Part shown: piece by piece, positions 35,729 through 47,689 of the stretch
Numbering within the stretch: the first letter of the stretch is position 1
Layout of the letters: every line of letters begins with the position of its first letter
Source of the DNA: Podarcis raffonei
Taxonomy: Eukaryota; Chordata; Lepidosauria; Squamata; Lacertidae
DNA: 64,000 nucleotides
NCBI RefSeq assembly: GCF_027172205.1
Contig: NC_070607.1
Location: 2,738,001 to 2,802,000, forward strand
Direction of reading: 5' to 3'
Position numbers and translations under genes: made by a program
The notes under the pieces: model-generated
Databases searched by the model: none
Told to the model about the DNA's origin: nothing
Seen by the model: the letters and a program-made list of their open reading frames with translations, nothing else

Positions 35729-35864
35729 CAGGCATAGGCAAACTCAGCCCTCCAGATGTTTTTGGACTACAACTCCCATCATCCCTGACTACTGGTCCTG
35801 TTAGCTAGGGATGATGGGAGTTGGAGTCCTAAAACATCTGGAGGGCCGAGTTTGCTTATGCCTA
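35729..35864. mobile_element. Palindromic hAT MITE copy 1 (136 bp)
   Basis: Perfect 8-bp target duplication CTCTAAAG at 35721-35728 and 35865-35872. Almost the whole element is an inverted repeat: CAGGCATAGGCAAACTC, CCCTCCAGATGTTTTTGGAC and ACTCCCATCATCCCT recur inverted on the right. As single strand it would form one long hairpin. Confidence 0.92.
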
Positions 35865-37184
35865 CTCTAAAGGACACAGATGGGATAGTGTTTGGTTCCT
35901 GGATGGTCTCCACAACTATATTTGCACTCACACTTTTGTCAGTACTGTCTGAACACAGCTTTAGATCACATCATTTAAAAAAATCATTAAAATTACTTTG
36001 CTCTCCTAACAGAAGTGTGTTTAGGGGTAGTCATAACTGGTTTCTGTTCCATTTTACTCATGGCTCTGTTGTTTGCCAGTTTTCTAAGTTAATTTCACAC
36101 AGGAATGCAAGTAAAACAAAACAAGAGAATCTTATGACTGTTCACCTCGCTCTGACCACCTCCCCTTGACAGCCTTGTCTCCAAAGTGTTGGTTTTAGTA
36201 AAAACAAGTCTCAGACAAGCAATACCAACAAGCAAGGTCACTGGCCCCTTAATCAAATTAATAATGGTTTTTGTACTGGAGGTGCTGCCCTTCTGATGAT
36301 ACACCAAGATTTCCTCCCCTTGACAGGAACACTCAGGAAAAATATTCCTACCAGGCTGACTACAGTGTATCCAATGTAAAGGACAGCTACCTTAAGCAAG
36401 CCACCCAGATCCATGCAACCTGCACCCCATTTGCTACAGCATAAGTGTGCAGGAGAGGTTATTACTTCATATGGCAAAATCACTTAATCCATCTCACTCC
36501 AACCGTCTACCCTGGAATACTCAGCTCTGGACTGCACTGCTGCATCCTTGCTCTCCTAGAGCGCATTGACATCAGCATATGGCAGAGAGAAGTGTGTGAA
36601 AAGGTCTCTCTCTACCACTTGCTATGAGTACAAAGGGCTACTTTCTTAATGTCTGGCCAGTGTTCAAAACTCCCCATTGTTCTAGGTGCATTTTGCGACA
36701 GGGAGTTTGATTAGCACGAGCAGTTTGAGCTCTGGGTGCAGTACAGTGCCTAAGATTTCAGATTAAAACTGCAAAGTGGAAGGAAAGGAGGACTTTTTTC
36801 TGCTTCTCCACTTCCAGCTACTCTCTGTAGAAAAGACTCTCTTAAGAATATTGGGGGGGGGGGACAGGGGAAGGACTAGACCATGTGAAAAATGAAACAT
36901 AATATTTAGCTGCAGTTCATTCATTTTCAGCTTTGTACTCTTGTTATAAAAAAGGACGTCTAGACATTCCGTTGTTGCGTCCATAACCTAGGTTTAAGGT
37001 GCCCTTTAGCTCCTAGCTTTCATATATCAGATTCTAACAGTGTCTGACATGAACTTCTCAAGAGCCAAAGCTTGCACTTAAAGAAAAAACAAAGGTGCCC
37101 AGTCTGCTTTCAACTACCACTGATCACAAGAACAATCAACAAGTTAGAAAAAAACCTGAAAAATGTTCTACAGTTCATAACTAA

Positions 37185-37370
37185 CTAAATTCGCTACCAC
37201 AATGTGTGTTGAAGGCCACTAGCACAGATGTGCTTAGAAAGTGATTAGGCAAATTCATGGAGAATAATCTATCAACTGGTATTCGCCACAATAACTAGAT
37301 AGCAACTCTGTCAAGAGGCTATATATTTCTGTACCAAATGTTGGGACCTAAAAATGGGGATGGCTTTTTC
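37185..37370 (+). mobile_element. CR1/L3-like 3' fragment
   Basis: GATTAGGCAAATTCATGGAGAATAATCTATCAACTGG and the following stretch resemble the 3' part of an old CR1-group element common in reptiles. No frame remains. Confidence 0.45.
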
Positions 37371-39337
37371 TTTGCAAGTTTCCATAAGCACTTAGATGGC
37401 TGTTAGAAACAGAATGGTCAACAAAATGCCCTCAGTTTGAAGAACGTAAGAACTACACTTCTCAAGGAACAGTAGTCAGGGTCTCAGTTGCAGCAAACTT
37501 TCAACATATCATAGCCGTTTCCTGCGTAAGAAGGTGGATGACCATGAACTTCACATCCCAACAGATTTCAAGCCTAGAATTTGCAGACATAAAAGCTGCT
37601 TGCCTCTGTGCCCCAGAGAAGAGGAGCACGATGACATGGTTATCAGGTAGCTGCAAGACCCCAGACCTAAATACAGAGCTAACAGAGCCTCAGGAAGTGA
37701 GCAATTTCCTCACTGGCTGCCCTGACTTAGCAGACAATTCCAAGAAAGAATTTAAAGGCATACCAAAAGTCAAGCTGGAAAGAAATGCTGTCCTCAACTT
37801 TAAGCTCTCCAAACATTCCAATTACAGACTTTCAAAAACTGTTCTACAGTTTCTTTCCAACTTTCTATCATCTGCCATTTTATATTGGTATTTCAATCCA
37901 GGGTGGATCACTTTACTGTGTCTGCAAGGAATAAACTCATACACAGCTTCCCCCAGTAAATAGTCAGCCTCTATTAATCAGTTCTAGAGACTACAATAAT
38001 AATCTCTATCCCTCCCCATAAATGAGCACTAATTTTGAGTTCTTTTAAAGGCTTTTTGTAGTTCAAGACATGAGCGCCTATTATTCGTTCCTCTCCAAAT
38101 GAATGTTTCAACTGATAGAAAATCATATAGTCCCAGTATTCAAACTGCAACCATTGCTGGGAAAATGACATTCTTTCTAAACCTTACTATTACTATTTGC
38201 ACAGCTGCCTGCAGTAGTTCTGGGAGAGTATAGCTGTTGGGGTTTTTTTTTGGTGCACTTCTGCACTACCCCAGTCCCCCTTTGCAGACTGAGCAGGTGC
38301 CTCACCTCTTGCCTATAACAGCACACAACTTTTAACAGAGAGAACAGAGCAGGACAGCTGCTCCCTTATTTCAACTGCAGCAAGGATTCCTACCTACAAT
38401 CCTACCCAGTTTGCACGTGATATGCCTTTGAATGGAACCCTATTCCACAAATGCTTCTGGGGTAGACACACTCTTTGAATTGAACCTCCAAGCAGAATGC
38501 TTTTGAACAACAGAAGATGAACTTTAGAGCTTCAGAACATATTCAGATACATCAAGACACACACATCGCTTTTCTTTTGGTGATATATGTAATAAATGAT
38601 GAAAGAAAAGAATTACACATGGTGCAGTAAAATTTCAGAGAGAGGGACACAAAACAGACAAGTGCACAGGTTTGACCATCCTAATAAAATCCTAGGATAC
38701 AAGTTTCCAACCCACAGTCAATTGCTATGATGAGCTGCCTCCAAAGTTCTTGTCCTGAAAGCCAACACTAATAAACTGAGGGGATCTATTTCTTTAGGAT
38801 TAATGCTTCTGTACTGGAATGTGGGGTATATGCAGGATCACCATGGGTTTTAAGCAAGTTAACTGAACTGGTATCTGAGTGAAGAAGGGGGTTGCCTCCT
38901 CCTCCTCCAGGGAACCATTGGATAAGGATGTCAAAGCTAGAGCTTAAGCCTCTTAGTACAAATTGCTCCTGGAAGGTGTCCAAGGTTTGTCTTCTTTCCT
39001 ATTGTTTTGGTACAGTTGGTGATTACTAGCCAAGTTTTAATTGCTTCCAATTTGCTCAGTGGCTTTGAACCTATTTCTGCTCTCCAGGAGGTCTTACAAA
39101 TCTCTAGGCTGTCAACATGGTGGAAGATGGATCATTTCGCCCACAGTACAGAAAAATCAAAACACAGCAATGATGTTTACTGGTCTATAGCAAAAGGTCT
39201 TAGTGCCTTGGAAACAACTACAGTGCTAGATTCAACACAAATGCTGCAAAAACCTTAACTAAGACTGCGGCAATTTTATATGAAAAAGAAACACAAGCCA
39301 AGGAAAGACCCATTTTCAAATGCCACAAAATACTTAC

Positions 39338-39388
39338 TGCCTGATCTTGTCATTCTTGGGTCCAAACCTTGGACCTGATGGCCCTCTC
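39338..39388 (-). CDS. VAMP4: VAMP4 exon 4 (linker before the SNARE motif)
   Basis: 51-bp exon; acceptor TTTCCAG at 39395-39389 and donor AGGCA|GTAAGT at 39337. It encodes RGPSGPRFGPKNDKIR and the first two bases of His. Human has RGPSGPRFGPRNDKIKH at the same place. Confidence 0.95.
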
Positions 39389-39520
39389 CTGGAAAGACAT
39401 AACACAAGCTTATTAACAGATCAAACCTGAGGACACAGTTGCTATTCATCTACTTGAGTGAATGAGCGGCATCACATGGCAGATGAACAGGGAGATATTT
39501 GGAGGCTGAAAGTATTACAC

Positions 39521-39654
39521 CAGGCATAGGCAAACTTGGCCCTCCAGATGTTCTGGGACTACAACTCCCATCATCCCTAGCTAATAGGACCAGTGGTCAG
39601 GGATGATAGGAGTTGTAGTCCCAAAACATCTGGAGGGCCAAGTTTGCCTATGCC
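39521..39654. mobile_element. Palindromic hAT MITE copy 2
   Basis: The same family as 35729-35864, with the same hairpin structure (CAGGCATAGGCAAACTTGG and its inverse at the right end). The flanks TATTACAC and TGTTACAC match at 7 of 8 positions. Confidence 0.88.
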
Positions 39655-39978
39655 TGTTACACAATACATTGATGGCAAAAATACTTCAAGAAGACTAGTA
39701 CAGCCCCCAAGGCTGAAGGAAGGGGCTGGCAAGGCGAGTCCTCAATCTTACACTGCAAAGTTCACAGGAGGTGCTGTTGGCAAGGGTTCCAGTGAATCTT
39801 GCAATACTTCACCTTGCTTTGAAGATGAACACCTGATATTGTATCACGTTACATTGGCAAGGCCAGTGCTATACACAACAGAGGTGGGGCCCCATACCGG
39901 AGAAGGGAAGAGCAAGCATTAAGAGATCCTCCCCAAAGGTTGTTCAGGTATCTCTGCTTCAGTCTTAGAGATACTTAC

Positions 39979-40025
39979 AAGAAAAAGTCCTCCTCTTCAT
40001 CTGAATCTTCCTCTAGGAGGTTCCT
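39979..40025 (-). CDS. VAMP4: VAMP4 exon 3 (TGN-sorting signal)
   Basis: 47-bp exon; acceptor TTTGCAG at 40032-40026 and donor TTCTT|GTAAGT at 39978. It encodes RNLLEEDSDEEEDFF, containing the dileucine signal and the acidic cluster that sort VAMP4 to the trans-Golgi network. Human has RNLLEDDSDEEEDFFL. Confidence 0.96.
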
Positions 40026-41304
40026 CTGCAAACATAAAAGATAGATAAGCTCAACAAGAAATACATGTCTTTCTTGTCCACCGCTAGAAGGCGGCTAGGT
40101 CTTTCTTGAGATGCATCTTGTTAGCTGCAATCAGCATACCAGTTCTGCTTTAAGTTCTCTGGAGTCCAAATTAAAAGAAAATTTAACAACAAATCCATGA
40201 TTCATAAAGGAAACAAGCACTTCTGAAAAATGGAAGATTGCTCATCATACACACATCTCAATGAAGTACCTCACAGACACCCACGTTCTCTTATTCAGTG
40301 CAAGGAGGGATCAACATTCTTATGTCCTCACCCCCCAAAAAGACAAAATTGTGCTCAAGATAGCCACCAAGTCAACCTCCTAAAACTGAGCCTTCTTCAC
40401 AGTGTTCTATCTCATACTTGGGAATATAGTCCTGGAACATCCATTACCTAATTATGTATAAGAATATTTATAGGCTTGGGGACATCAGTTTCATCTTAAT
40501 ATGATCTTGACTCAAAAACATGGGAAAGGAGGACACAAACAGGCACAGAGACCCTTCTCAGGGCTAGTTCAAGAATTTCCTTATCCACTTCTCTGTATCA
40601 TGCTAAATATAGAGCCACGTGTAAAATGCTTGCCTTAAACTTTCCAGAGGTTGGCAGCAGAAACCTACCCTGGGAATCATGAAAACAAGAGAGAATCAAT
40701 TTGATCTGGAAAACCAAGAGAGTATATCTAAAAGGGGCACTGCCACAAAAAGTCCTATCACACATACAACTTTCCATAGGCTTGAAACCACAGAGAAGTG
40801 AGACTCTGGCCCTCACGCCTCACTCTGCAAAAACCTAACATGCCCACCAGTGTGGCTACTTCTTATTTTTAACAAAACTACTACAGGTAACTTACATCTT
40901 ACGCTTATTATACTAATAATATTATATTATACTTATATATTATACTTATGCAATTGCAACTTTACATGACAGGTGGCAATAAACAAGCAAACAAAGAGCC
41001 AGAAAAACCTGCCATGGACAATCTGAGGGTCCTGCTCCTGCCTCACTCCGTCGGGCCTAGGGCATGGCAAGAAAGGCTACAAAAGGACTGCCCAGCAGAG
41101 AACACTGTTTTAAAGCTGCTGTTAATTGTTTTAATAATTTTAAATTGTTTTTGTTTTTAATTGGTTTTGTAAGGGTGCTTTGGGAGATGTGCCTAGGGGG
41201 AGAAGAGTGGGGGAGCACAAGGGGGAGCCCAATAACAGTGGTTCAGGGTAGCAGGAGGTATGGCATAGGAGACGGGGCAGGCCAGGTAAGGGGCACATGG
41301 TACA
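40026..41304 (-). other. VAMP4 intron, between exon 3 and the Tc1 remnant
   Basis: No exon or clear repeat recognised; AT-rich around 40900-40960. Confidence 0.5.
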
Positions 41305-41792
41305 GGCCAAGCAACAAAGGATTGGCTCAAGAAGAAGCACATTAAGGTCCTGGAGTGGCCTAGCCAGTCTCCAGACCTTAATCCCATCAAAAATTTGTGG
41401 AGGGAGCTGAAGTTTCAAGTAGCTACACATCAGCCTCGAAATCTTACTGACTTGGAGAGGATCTGCAAAGAGGAGGAGGAGAAAATACCTCCTGATATGT
41501 ATGCAAACCTGGTGGCCACCAAAAGAAACATCTGACCTCTTTCATTGCCAACAAGGGTTTTGCCACCAAGTAGTAAGTCATATTTTGCAGAGGGATCAAG
41601 TACTTATTTCACTCATTATAACGCATATCAATCGCTGACTTTTGTCTTCTGGGTTTCTGGGGGTTTTCTTGTTGTTGTTCTGTCTGTCACAGCCACAATA
41701 AACCTACCATTAAAATTATGGACTGGTCATTTCTTCGTCAGAGGGCAAACGGGCAAATTTAGCAGGGGATCAAATACTTTTCCCCCTCACTG
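41305..41792 (+). mobile_element. Tc1/mariner transposon 3' remnant
   Basis: The end of a Tc1-like transposase is readable: [19 protein letters not shown], then [29 protein letters not shown], stop at 41533-41535. The third catalytic acidic residue of the DDE triad (normally NPIENLW) is Lys here, so this copy could not be active. The 3' terminus reads, reversed, CAGTGAGGGGGAAAAGTATT, a typical Tc1 inverted repeat, followed by TA. The 5' half is missing. Confidence 0.9.
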
Positions 41793-41794
41793 TA

Positions 41795-42003
41795 TCTCTA
41801 TCTCCAGGCTCTGTCCAGTGAGAGGGGAATCAAGAGTGTGTGCTCCTAGTTTACCACCTGCCTCACTGCCCAGCAGTGTCCCTGTCTGAGCTGACAGAGC
41901 TGCTGGGGGACTTTAACATCCATGCCGAGGCAACTGGCTCTGGGGCAGCTCAGGACATCATGGCCACCGTGACACCCATGGGGCTGTCCCAACATGTTAC
42001 TGA
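41795..42003 (+). mobile_element. L2 LINE copy 3, endonuclease part
   Basis: The stretch near 41900-41990 translates to ELLGDFNIHAEATGSGA and MGLSQHVT, the conserved end of the L2 endonuclease. It continues after the LTR at 42480. Confidence 0.75.
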
Positions 42004-42479
42004 TGTCAGGGACTAGCTGGACGAGGAAGAATGGCGGCAGCCAGTAGTCAAGGAGGCACCTGAGGGGGAAGGGGACTTTGAATCAAGTTCAGACTGGTGG
42101 GACAGGGAGGAATCGTCCGCAGAGGGTGAGGATGAAGGGGAGAGGCTTGAGGTAGCCACAGACGCTGAGAGAGAAGGAGCAGGGGCTGTGTCTCCTGCTC
42201 TGCAATGCAGCCCTGATTCCGCTCCTTCCTCTCCCCCACTCTCAGTGCAGGAAAGAAGGGTTGAGAAAAGGCTAGAACAATTAAGAAACACTGAATCACA
42301 GCAAATAAAATGCACGGAGGGAGGTATAAATAAGGGGGAGGGGACAGAACTTTAGCTTCTGCAACTGATGTGCCAGGTACTGACGTCCTGATTACTGAGC
42401 AATGAAGTTTGCAAGCACTGTGCTGGATTCTGTTTACGTGTTGGACAACAGATGGAGGGGCTTTTCTGGCAGCCTGACA
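42004..42479. mobile_element. Solo LTR nested in L2 copy 3
   Basis: Fossil solo LTR of about 476 bp with ends TGTCAGG...CCTGACA, like the LTR at 26.1 kb but otherwise different. A TATA-like GGTATAAATAAGG lies near 42325. It interrupts the L2, whose sequence resumes directly on the right. Flanks ACTGA and ACTCA/CTCAA give no perfect target duplication. No internal region. Younger than the L2. Confidence 0.65.
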
Positions 42480-43890
42480 CTCAACACACATGGCAGGCTA
42501 TATTCTGGACCTTCCTTTCTCAACTAGGCAGGAAGAGGGTGATTTGAAAGTGGGGGACAGTGACATTAGTCCCTTGTCATGGTCAAATCACTTTCTGTTG
42601 AGGCTAATCTTCCTTCCCTAGGCAAGACTCTAGGGTGGGTGGTCAGAGACCAGATCCAGGCGCTTTTGGAAGAAACTGATTTTCTAGATCTATTTCAATT
42701 GGGGTTTAGGCCCGGTTTTGGCTCAGAAACTGCTTTGGTCACCCTGTATGATGACTTCTGTCGAGACAGAGACAGGGGAAATGTGTCCCTGTTAATTCTC
42801 TTCAACCTCTCAGCAGCTTTTGATATCACCGACCATGGTATCCTTCTGGAACAGCTGTCTGAGTTAGAGATGGGTGGGACCGCTTTGCAGTGGTTCTGGG
42901 CCTACTTGAGTGGTCATTTCCTGAGGGTCAGTCCTGTGGAATCTTCAATGTGGAGTTCCTCAGGGCTCAATCCTATCCCCTATACTGTTCAACATCTACA
43001 GGAAACCACTGGGTGGGGTTATCCAGAGATTTGGAGTGCGTTGTCAGCAGAATGCTGATGACACTCAGCCCTACTTCTCCTTTACATCTGCAGGTGAGGT
43101 AGTAGAAATGCTGGACTTGATAATGGACTGGATGAGAGCCAACAAACTCAATCCAGATCAGATTGAGGACTGTTAGTGGGTGGTTCCCTAGACCGGATGG
43201 GCTGGAAGGCTGCCTGCTCTTGATGGGGTTACACTTCCTCTGAAGGAGCAGGTTCGTAGCTTGGGGGTACACCTGGATCCTTTGCTGTCGCTCAAGGCTG
43301 AGGTGGCCTCAGTGGCCTGGAGTGCCTTCCAACAGCTTTGGCTGGTCATCCAGCTACGCCCTTATCTGGATACTGCTGCCTATGCTCTGGTAACCTTTAG
43401 GTTAGATTATGTGGGGATGCCTCTGAAGATGGTTTGTAAACTTCAGTTAGCGCAGAATTCAGTGGCCAGGTTGCTTACCAGGGCAAGACGGTTTGAGCAT
43501 ATTACACCAATCCTGGTCCAACTGTACTGGCTACTAATTAGTTTCTGGACCCAATTCAAAGTGCTGGTTCTGACCTATAAAGCCTTAGATGGCTCAGGAC
43601 CACAATACCTCAAGGACCACCTCCTTCCATATGATCCTACCCAGACCCTGAGATCATCTTCTGAGGCCCTTCTTTGTGTGCCTCCTCCATGGAAGGTCGG
43701 AAGGTGGCAACATGGGCATGGGCTTTTTCTGCAGTAGCTCCCCATTTGTGGAATGCTCTCCACAAGGAGGTTTGCCTGGCGCCTTCATTATACACCTCTA
43801 GGTACTATGCAAAAACATTCTTCTTTAACCAGGCCTTTGGTTGACTGACATTCAATGCCCTTTTGAAATGGGGGGTGGGGCATTATTGGG
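42480..43890 (+). mobile_element. L2 LINE copy 3, reverse-transcriptase part and 3' end
   Basis: The frame 42579-43058 carries FQLGFRPGFGSETALVTLYD and FDITDHGILLEQLSELEMGG. The frame 43261-43737 carries the C-terminal block RLDYVGMPLKMVCKLQLAQN and YKALDGSGPQYLKDHL. From about 42630 to 43290 it is very similar to L2 copy 1 (17640-18300) and has the same frameshift after LRVSPVESSMW. The 3' end decays near 43890. Inactive. Confidence 0.87.
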
Positions 43891-45046
43891 TTGTTCTTAT
43901 TTTCTGAATATACCAGAGCAGAGGGCTCGAAAAGATCTTTCCACAGGGGATTTTCCCTGCTCTCCATTTGTATTTTCCTGCTACCTGCAGTAAAAGATGT
44001 CACAGGAAACTATTCCTGGACAAAGTCTGATAGTATTGACTATACTGGTGAAATGACCAGTTAAGTATTGGCAGCTGAACACCTTCACATCAACTGCAAT
44101 AGAAATAGTTCATGAAGCTGATGATGGTTGAAGAACAGGCCTACTCCCTGATGAACACAGCTGCTAATTGTTATGCTATTGAAACTGTGTGCTACCAGTC
44201 CATTCCCTCCTCAAACTCCAGTTATACCCACAAGCTTTCTTTCTCTTCAAGATTACTACCCCGAGAGGTAAGAGAACTTATTATTTAAAGTAGTTACAAG
44301 TTTCTTTTAAGTTGGTTGCTTACAGCAAACGTAAAATATAAAACAATTTAAAACCCGGGAAATGCAAAATGTAAGCAACTTATCAGCATTAAGAAAAAAA
44401 ACATTCAGTTCAGTAAGCATGCGTTGGTCTCATACATCATTTACAGGAATAGGAGCTACTGTTAGGTTACACCCCCTGCTCCTTGGAAGACACATCACAC
44501 CAAAAGAAAAGTCAGGTCAGACCAAACAGGCCAGAGAAGTATTAGCAGTAAGGAGCCTTTGTCTACTCCAAGTAAAAGTTAGCTGAAGAAAACCTGTTCT
44601 ATAATATGGAGAGAAAACTCCATATTGTAAAGATATTGGCAAATAATCGTCTAAGTATATATCCTTAAATGTACATTAATCAATGATATATTCTGGAATG
44701 TTTATTAGACCAGTCCAAACTCCATTGGCAGTTGCACAATGAAACCATCACCACAATCTTGGTGACTTGCAAGAAAAAGTTGTCAAGTCCATCAGGCATG
44801 TTTACCATCTTATCTTTTTATACTATAGCCTGTTCTTCTCTGGGAAAACTAAGAGTAATTTACATGGGACTATCATGCAGCTTCCCATCCTAACTAACAA
44901 GAGCTAGACCATGACATAATAGCACCATATAACTTCATCCTCAGTGACTTAAAAGCAATTATTCTACAGATGGATTTGACTTGTGGGGCCATTCTAACCC
45001 GCACATTTAAAACATGCAAAGAAAGCCATTGCCCTCAAGCACTTAC
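43891..45046 (-). other. VAMP4 intron between exons 2 and 3, right part
   Basis: No exon, RNA or clear repeat recognised. Confidence 0.5.
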
Positions 45047-45112
45047 CCTCTCACTTTTCACTGACCCAGTAACATCATCATCATTGAGGTGGCGCTTGAA
45101 TTTTGGAGGCAT
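45047..45112 (-). CDS. VAMP4: VAMP4 first coding exon
   Basis: It encodes MPPKFKRHLNDDDVTGSVKSER, identical to the human VAMP4 N-terminus as I recall it. Donor AGAGG|GTAAGT at 45046, phase 0. The start codon context is AATATGC; the exon continues upstream as 5' UTR (about 45112-45130). With the other five exons found here, 132 codons plus one base are accounted for, against 141 residues in human. The gene acts at the TGN and endosomes as an R-SNARE for retrograde and homotypic fusion. It is transcribed from the CpG island near 48 kb. Confidence 0.96.
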
Positions 45113-45577
45113 ATTTTCATAAACGTGTTGCTTTTACTTGCCCAATACAAGGAGATGAGGGGAGCCCCACTTCCTAGGAAGAGAGATGGGGTGGAAAAAA
45201 ATCAATTTCGTTGGGGTTCCATTCTCAGTCACAAAGACTGGCCACAGTGATGCCTGTATGGAAAATAATACAAATCATTAGAATTGTCCAATGCCTTTTA
45301 TAACACTATGTTATAATCTCTACTCTGCATGCATTATTTTGTATTTGAGCCCATTGCACAAAAATGCCCAAGACAGGCTTTTAAAATGCATCCTTCTTTC
45401 AACCACATTATCAAAAGGGGTGTGCTTGGGCTTTTGAAATTCTCCCAGTTCCTTAAAGCCAACCTTAAAAGGCAAGGTTTTTTAAGGTGGCAAAGAGGAT
45501 TTAGGATTTTTACTATTATCAGAATTGGTCATAAGACTGGCAAAGGAACAGGTAAAGGTATTTAAATACTATAACTA

Positions 45578-45822
45578 CAGTCATACCTCGGGTTACAGAC
45601 GCTTCAGGTTGTGTTTTTTCAGGTTACAAATGCACCGAAACCCAGAAGTACCGGAAGGGATTACTTCCGGGTTTTGGCGGTCGCACATGCGCAGAAGCGG
45701 TAAATCGTGCTTTGCACATGCACAGAAGGGCCGAATCGCAACCCGTGTGTGCACAGATGCGCTGCTGCAGGTTGAGAGCATGCATCCCGCACGGATCACG
45801 TTCGCAACCCGAGCGTCCACTG
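45578..45822. mobile_element. Tigger/Tc-like MITE 3 (245 bp)
   Basis: CAGTCATACCTCGGGTTACAG at the left, an imperfect inverse at the right (CGAGCGTCCACTG), TA on both sides. CpG-rich body. Confidence 0.8.
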
Positions 45823-46309
45823 TATTATCCCATAAAGAAGGTAATGAGCAGCAATTCCTTTTTAATCATTGACATTTCTAGAAAGGTGGCTAAAAAGAAT
45901 GGCCACAATCCCACAATTTCAAAAACCTAAAACAGCAAGATCTATTTGAGTAGAACCCTTGGGGTTGTATCCAATGGTGTAACTAAACTAATGGGTCCCC
46001 CAACCCTCCAGAGCACGTCTGAGGATGGGAAGAGCATGGGGCTGCGGGTGGGAAGAAGAACTGATAGATTCCTTCCTATCAGCTGGGCAACAGTGTTGGA
46101 CAGAACCCACTGTTACTTCTGTACCCACAAATATTTGAAGCTTCCAAGAACAAGAGCAGTGCTTTTTGACCATGGATTCCTCTGCCCTCCATTTCCAGCA
46201 TACTTCCAGGAAGACCCCAAGCAAGGCGTGAAAGTCACAACCCTCCTGCCCAATTACTGGTGTGCCCTCAGCAATAAATATTCAGAAGATTATTCCTTTG
46301 AACCTAGTA

Positions 46310-46550
46310 CAGTCAAACCTTGGTTTTCGAACATCTCGGCTGCCGAATGTTTCATAAGTTGAACGCAAAAACCTCGGAAGTGAATGCTTCTGTTTTCGAA
46401 GGCGCCTCAGAAGTTGAATGGCTTCCAAGGTGCATTTCTTCATTTTTTCAGAGGATTTTGCTGCCAGCCCTTTGATCCTTGGTTTTCAAACATTTTGGAA
46501 ATTGAACAGACTTCTGGAACGGATTACGTTCGAAAACTGAGGTTTCCCTG
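46310..46550. mobile_element. Tigger/Tc-like MITE 4 (241 bp)
   Basis: CAGTCAAACCTTGGTTTTCGAA at the left and TTCGAAAACTGAGGTTTCCCTG at the right, flanked by TA. Confidence 0.82.
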
Positions 46551-46569
46551 TAATGAAACTCCCAGGTCC

Positions 46570-46680
46570 TCCTTTCAGGCTTCCCAGAGGCATCTGGTTG
46601 GTCACTGTAAGAACAGGATGCTGAACTGAATGGGCCTTCAGCCTGATTCAGCAGGCTCTTCTTACATTCTTAAATGTATT
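46570..46680 (+). mobile_element. SINE/LINE 3' tail fragment
   Basis: GAACAGGATGCTGAACTGAATGGGCC and CAGCCTGATTCAGCAGGCTCTTC are the familiar 3' tail of a reptile SINE. The head is missing. Confidence 0.5.
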
Positions 46681-47035
46681 CCAACACATTAACCACATAT
46701 GTTAGGGGCGGAGAACATTTGCTTTGCCTTCTGGATAACCTTCTGGGAGTTGCATGCCACTTATGGGCATGGCCAGAGGAAAAAAAGGGGTGGAACAATG
46801 GATGTGACTCTTAGTAGTTTAAGTAGGTGAACTACATACCACAACCTTCCTCAACCTACACTCTTCAGAGGACTTCTAAACCATTCCTCTTCTACACACA
46901 CACCTTTCTCGTCCTATATCACCCACTTCATCTCCCTTTTATGCAATCTCAAAGAATCCCATTTCCCTATTTAAATAGGAGGACTTCCCTCCTTTGACTG
47001 ATTCAAGGGTCTCACAGCACCCCTTCTTTCAACAG

Positions 47036-47252
47036 CTTGTTTATTTGCTGCATTTCTATTCCACCTGTCCTTCAAGGAGCTCAAGGAGGCTCTATCCTCG
47101 CAACAGCCCTGAGAGGTAGGTTAGGCTAAGAGGCAGTGAATGGCCAAGGTTGCCCACTGAGCTTCATGGGAGGCCAAGCGGGGAGATTTGAAGCCAGGTC
47201 TCTCCCAGGTCCTAGTACAAGACTAACCACTGCACCAAACCCACCTCCCATT
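47036..47252 (-). mobile_element. MIR-like tRNA-derived SINE copy 2
   Basis: Same family as 28192-28415: CTTCAAGGAGCTCAAGG, CCCTGAGAGGTAGGTTAGGC, GAGCTTCATGGG, CTCCCAGGTCCTAGTAC and the reversed tRNA-like head at the right end. Confidence 0.72.
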
Positions 47253-47689
47253 CCCAAGTCACCTACAGCCTTGCTTTTAACTCTTTTCCCATTTCCCTAA
47301 TCTTTGATTTTTTTTAAAAAAGGGTCCCTGTTGTAAAACTTCAAATAGGGCAGCTGCAGCAGAATTGGCACTACTACAGGTGCCCCTTCCCCATTTGTAA
47401 GAACTTGATCTCATTTAGTGTGGCACTGCCTGCACTCTGGAACTCCCTGCCAATTGAAAAATCATCCCTGTTTATACAAGAACTACCCAGATGCTTAGAA
47501 AGTCGAAGTAATTCTAATCTGTTTCAGCATTTTAAACTCTTGTCTGCTTTTAAAGTAGGGCTGCGGATTTTACTGTAAACCAATTTTTTGTGAAGCGCTG
47601 AGGCTTTCCCCCCTTTCCAGTCAAGTGGTGTGTATATTTCGCAAAACAAACCAATACAGAAGACGTGGGGTTTTTTGTTATTGTCGTTT

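Larger units (their letters stand above)
35231..39337 (-). other. VAMP4 large intron, right part
   Basis: No exon recognised. Contains the palindromic MITE at 35729-35864 and a CR1-like fragment at about 37185-37370. The rest looks unique, with no conserved frame. Confidence 0.6.

Noticed and set aside
42013-42491. Two minus-strand frames of 100 and 147 codons
   Set aside because: They lie within the solo LTR and are composition effects.
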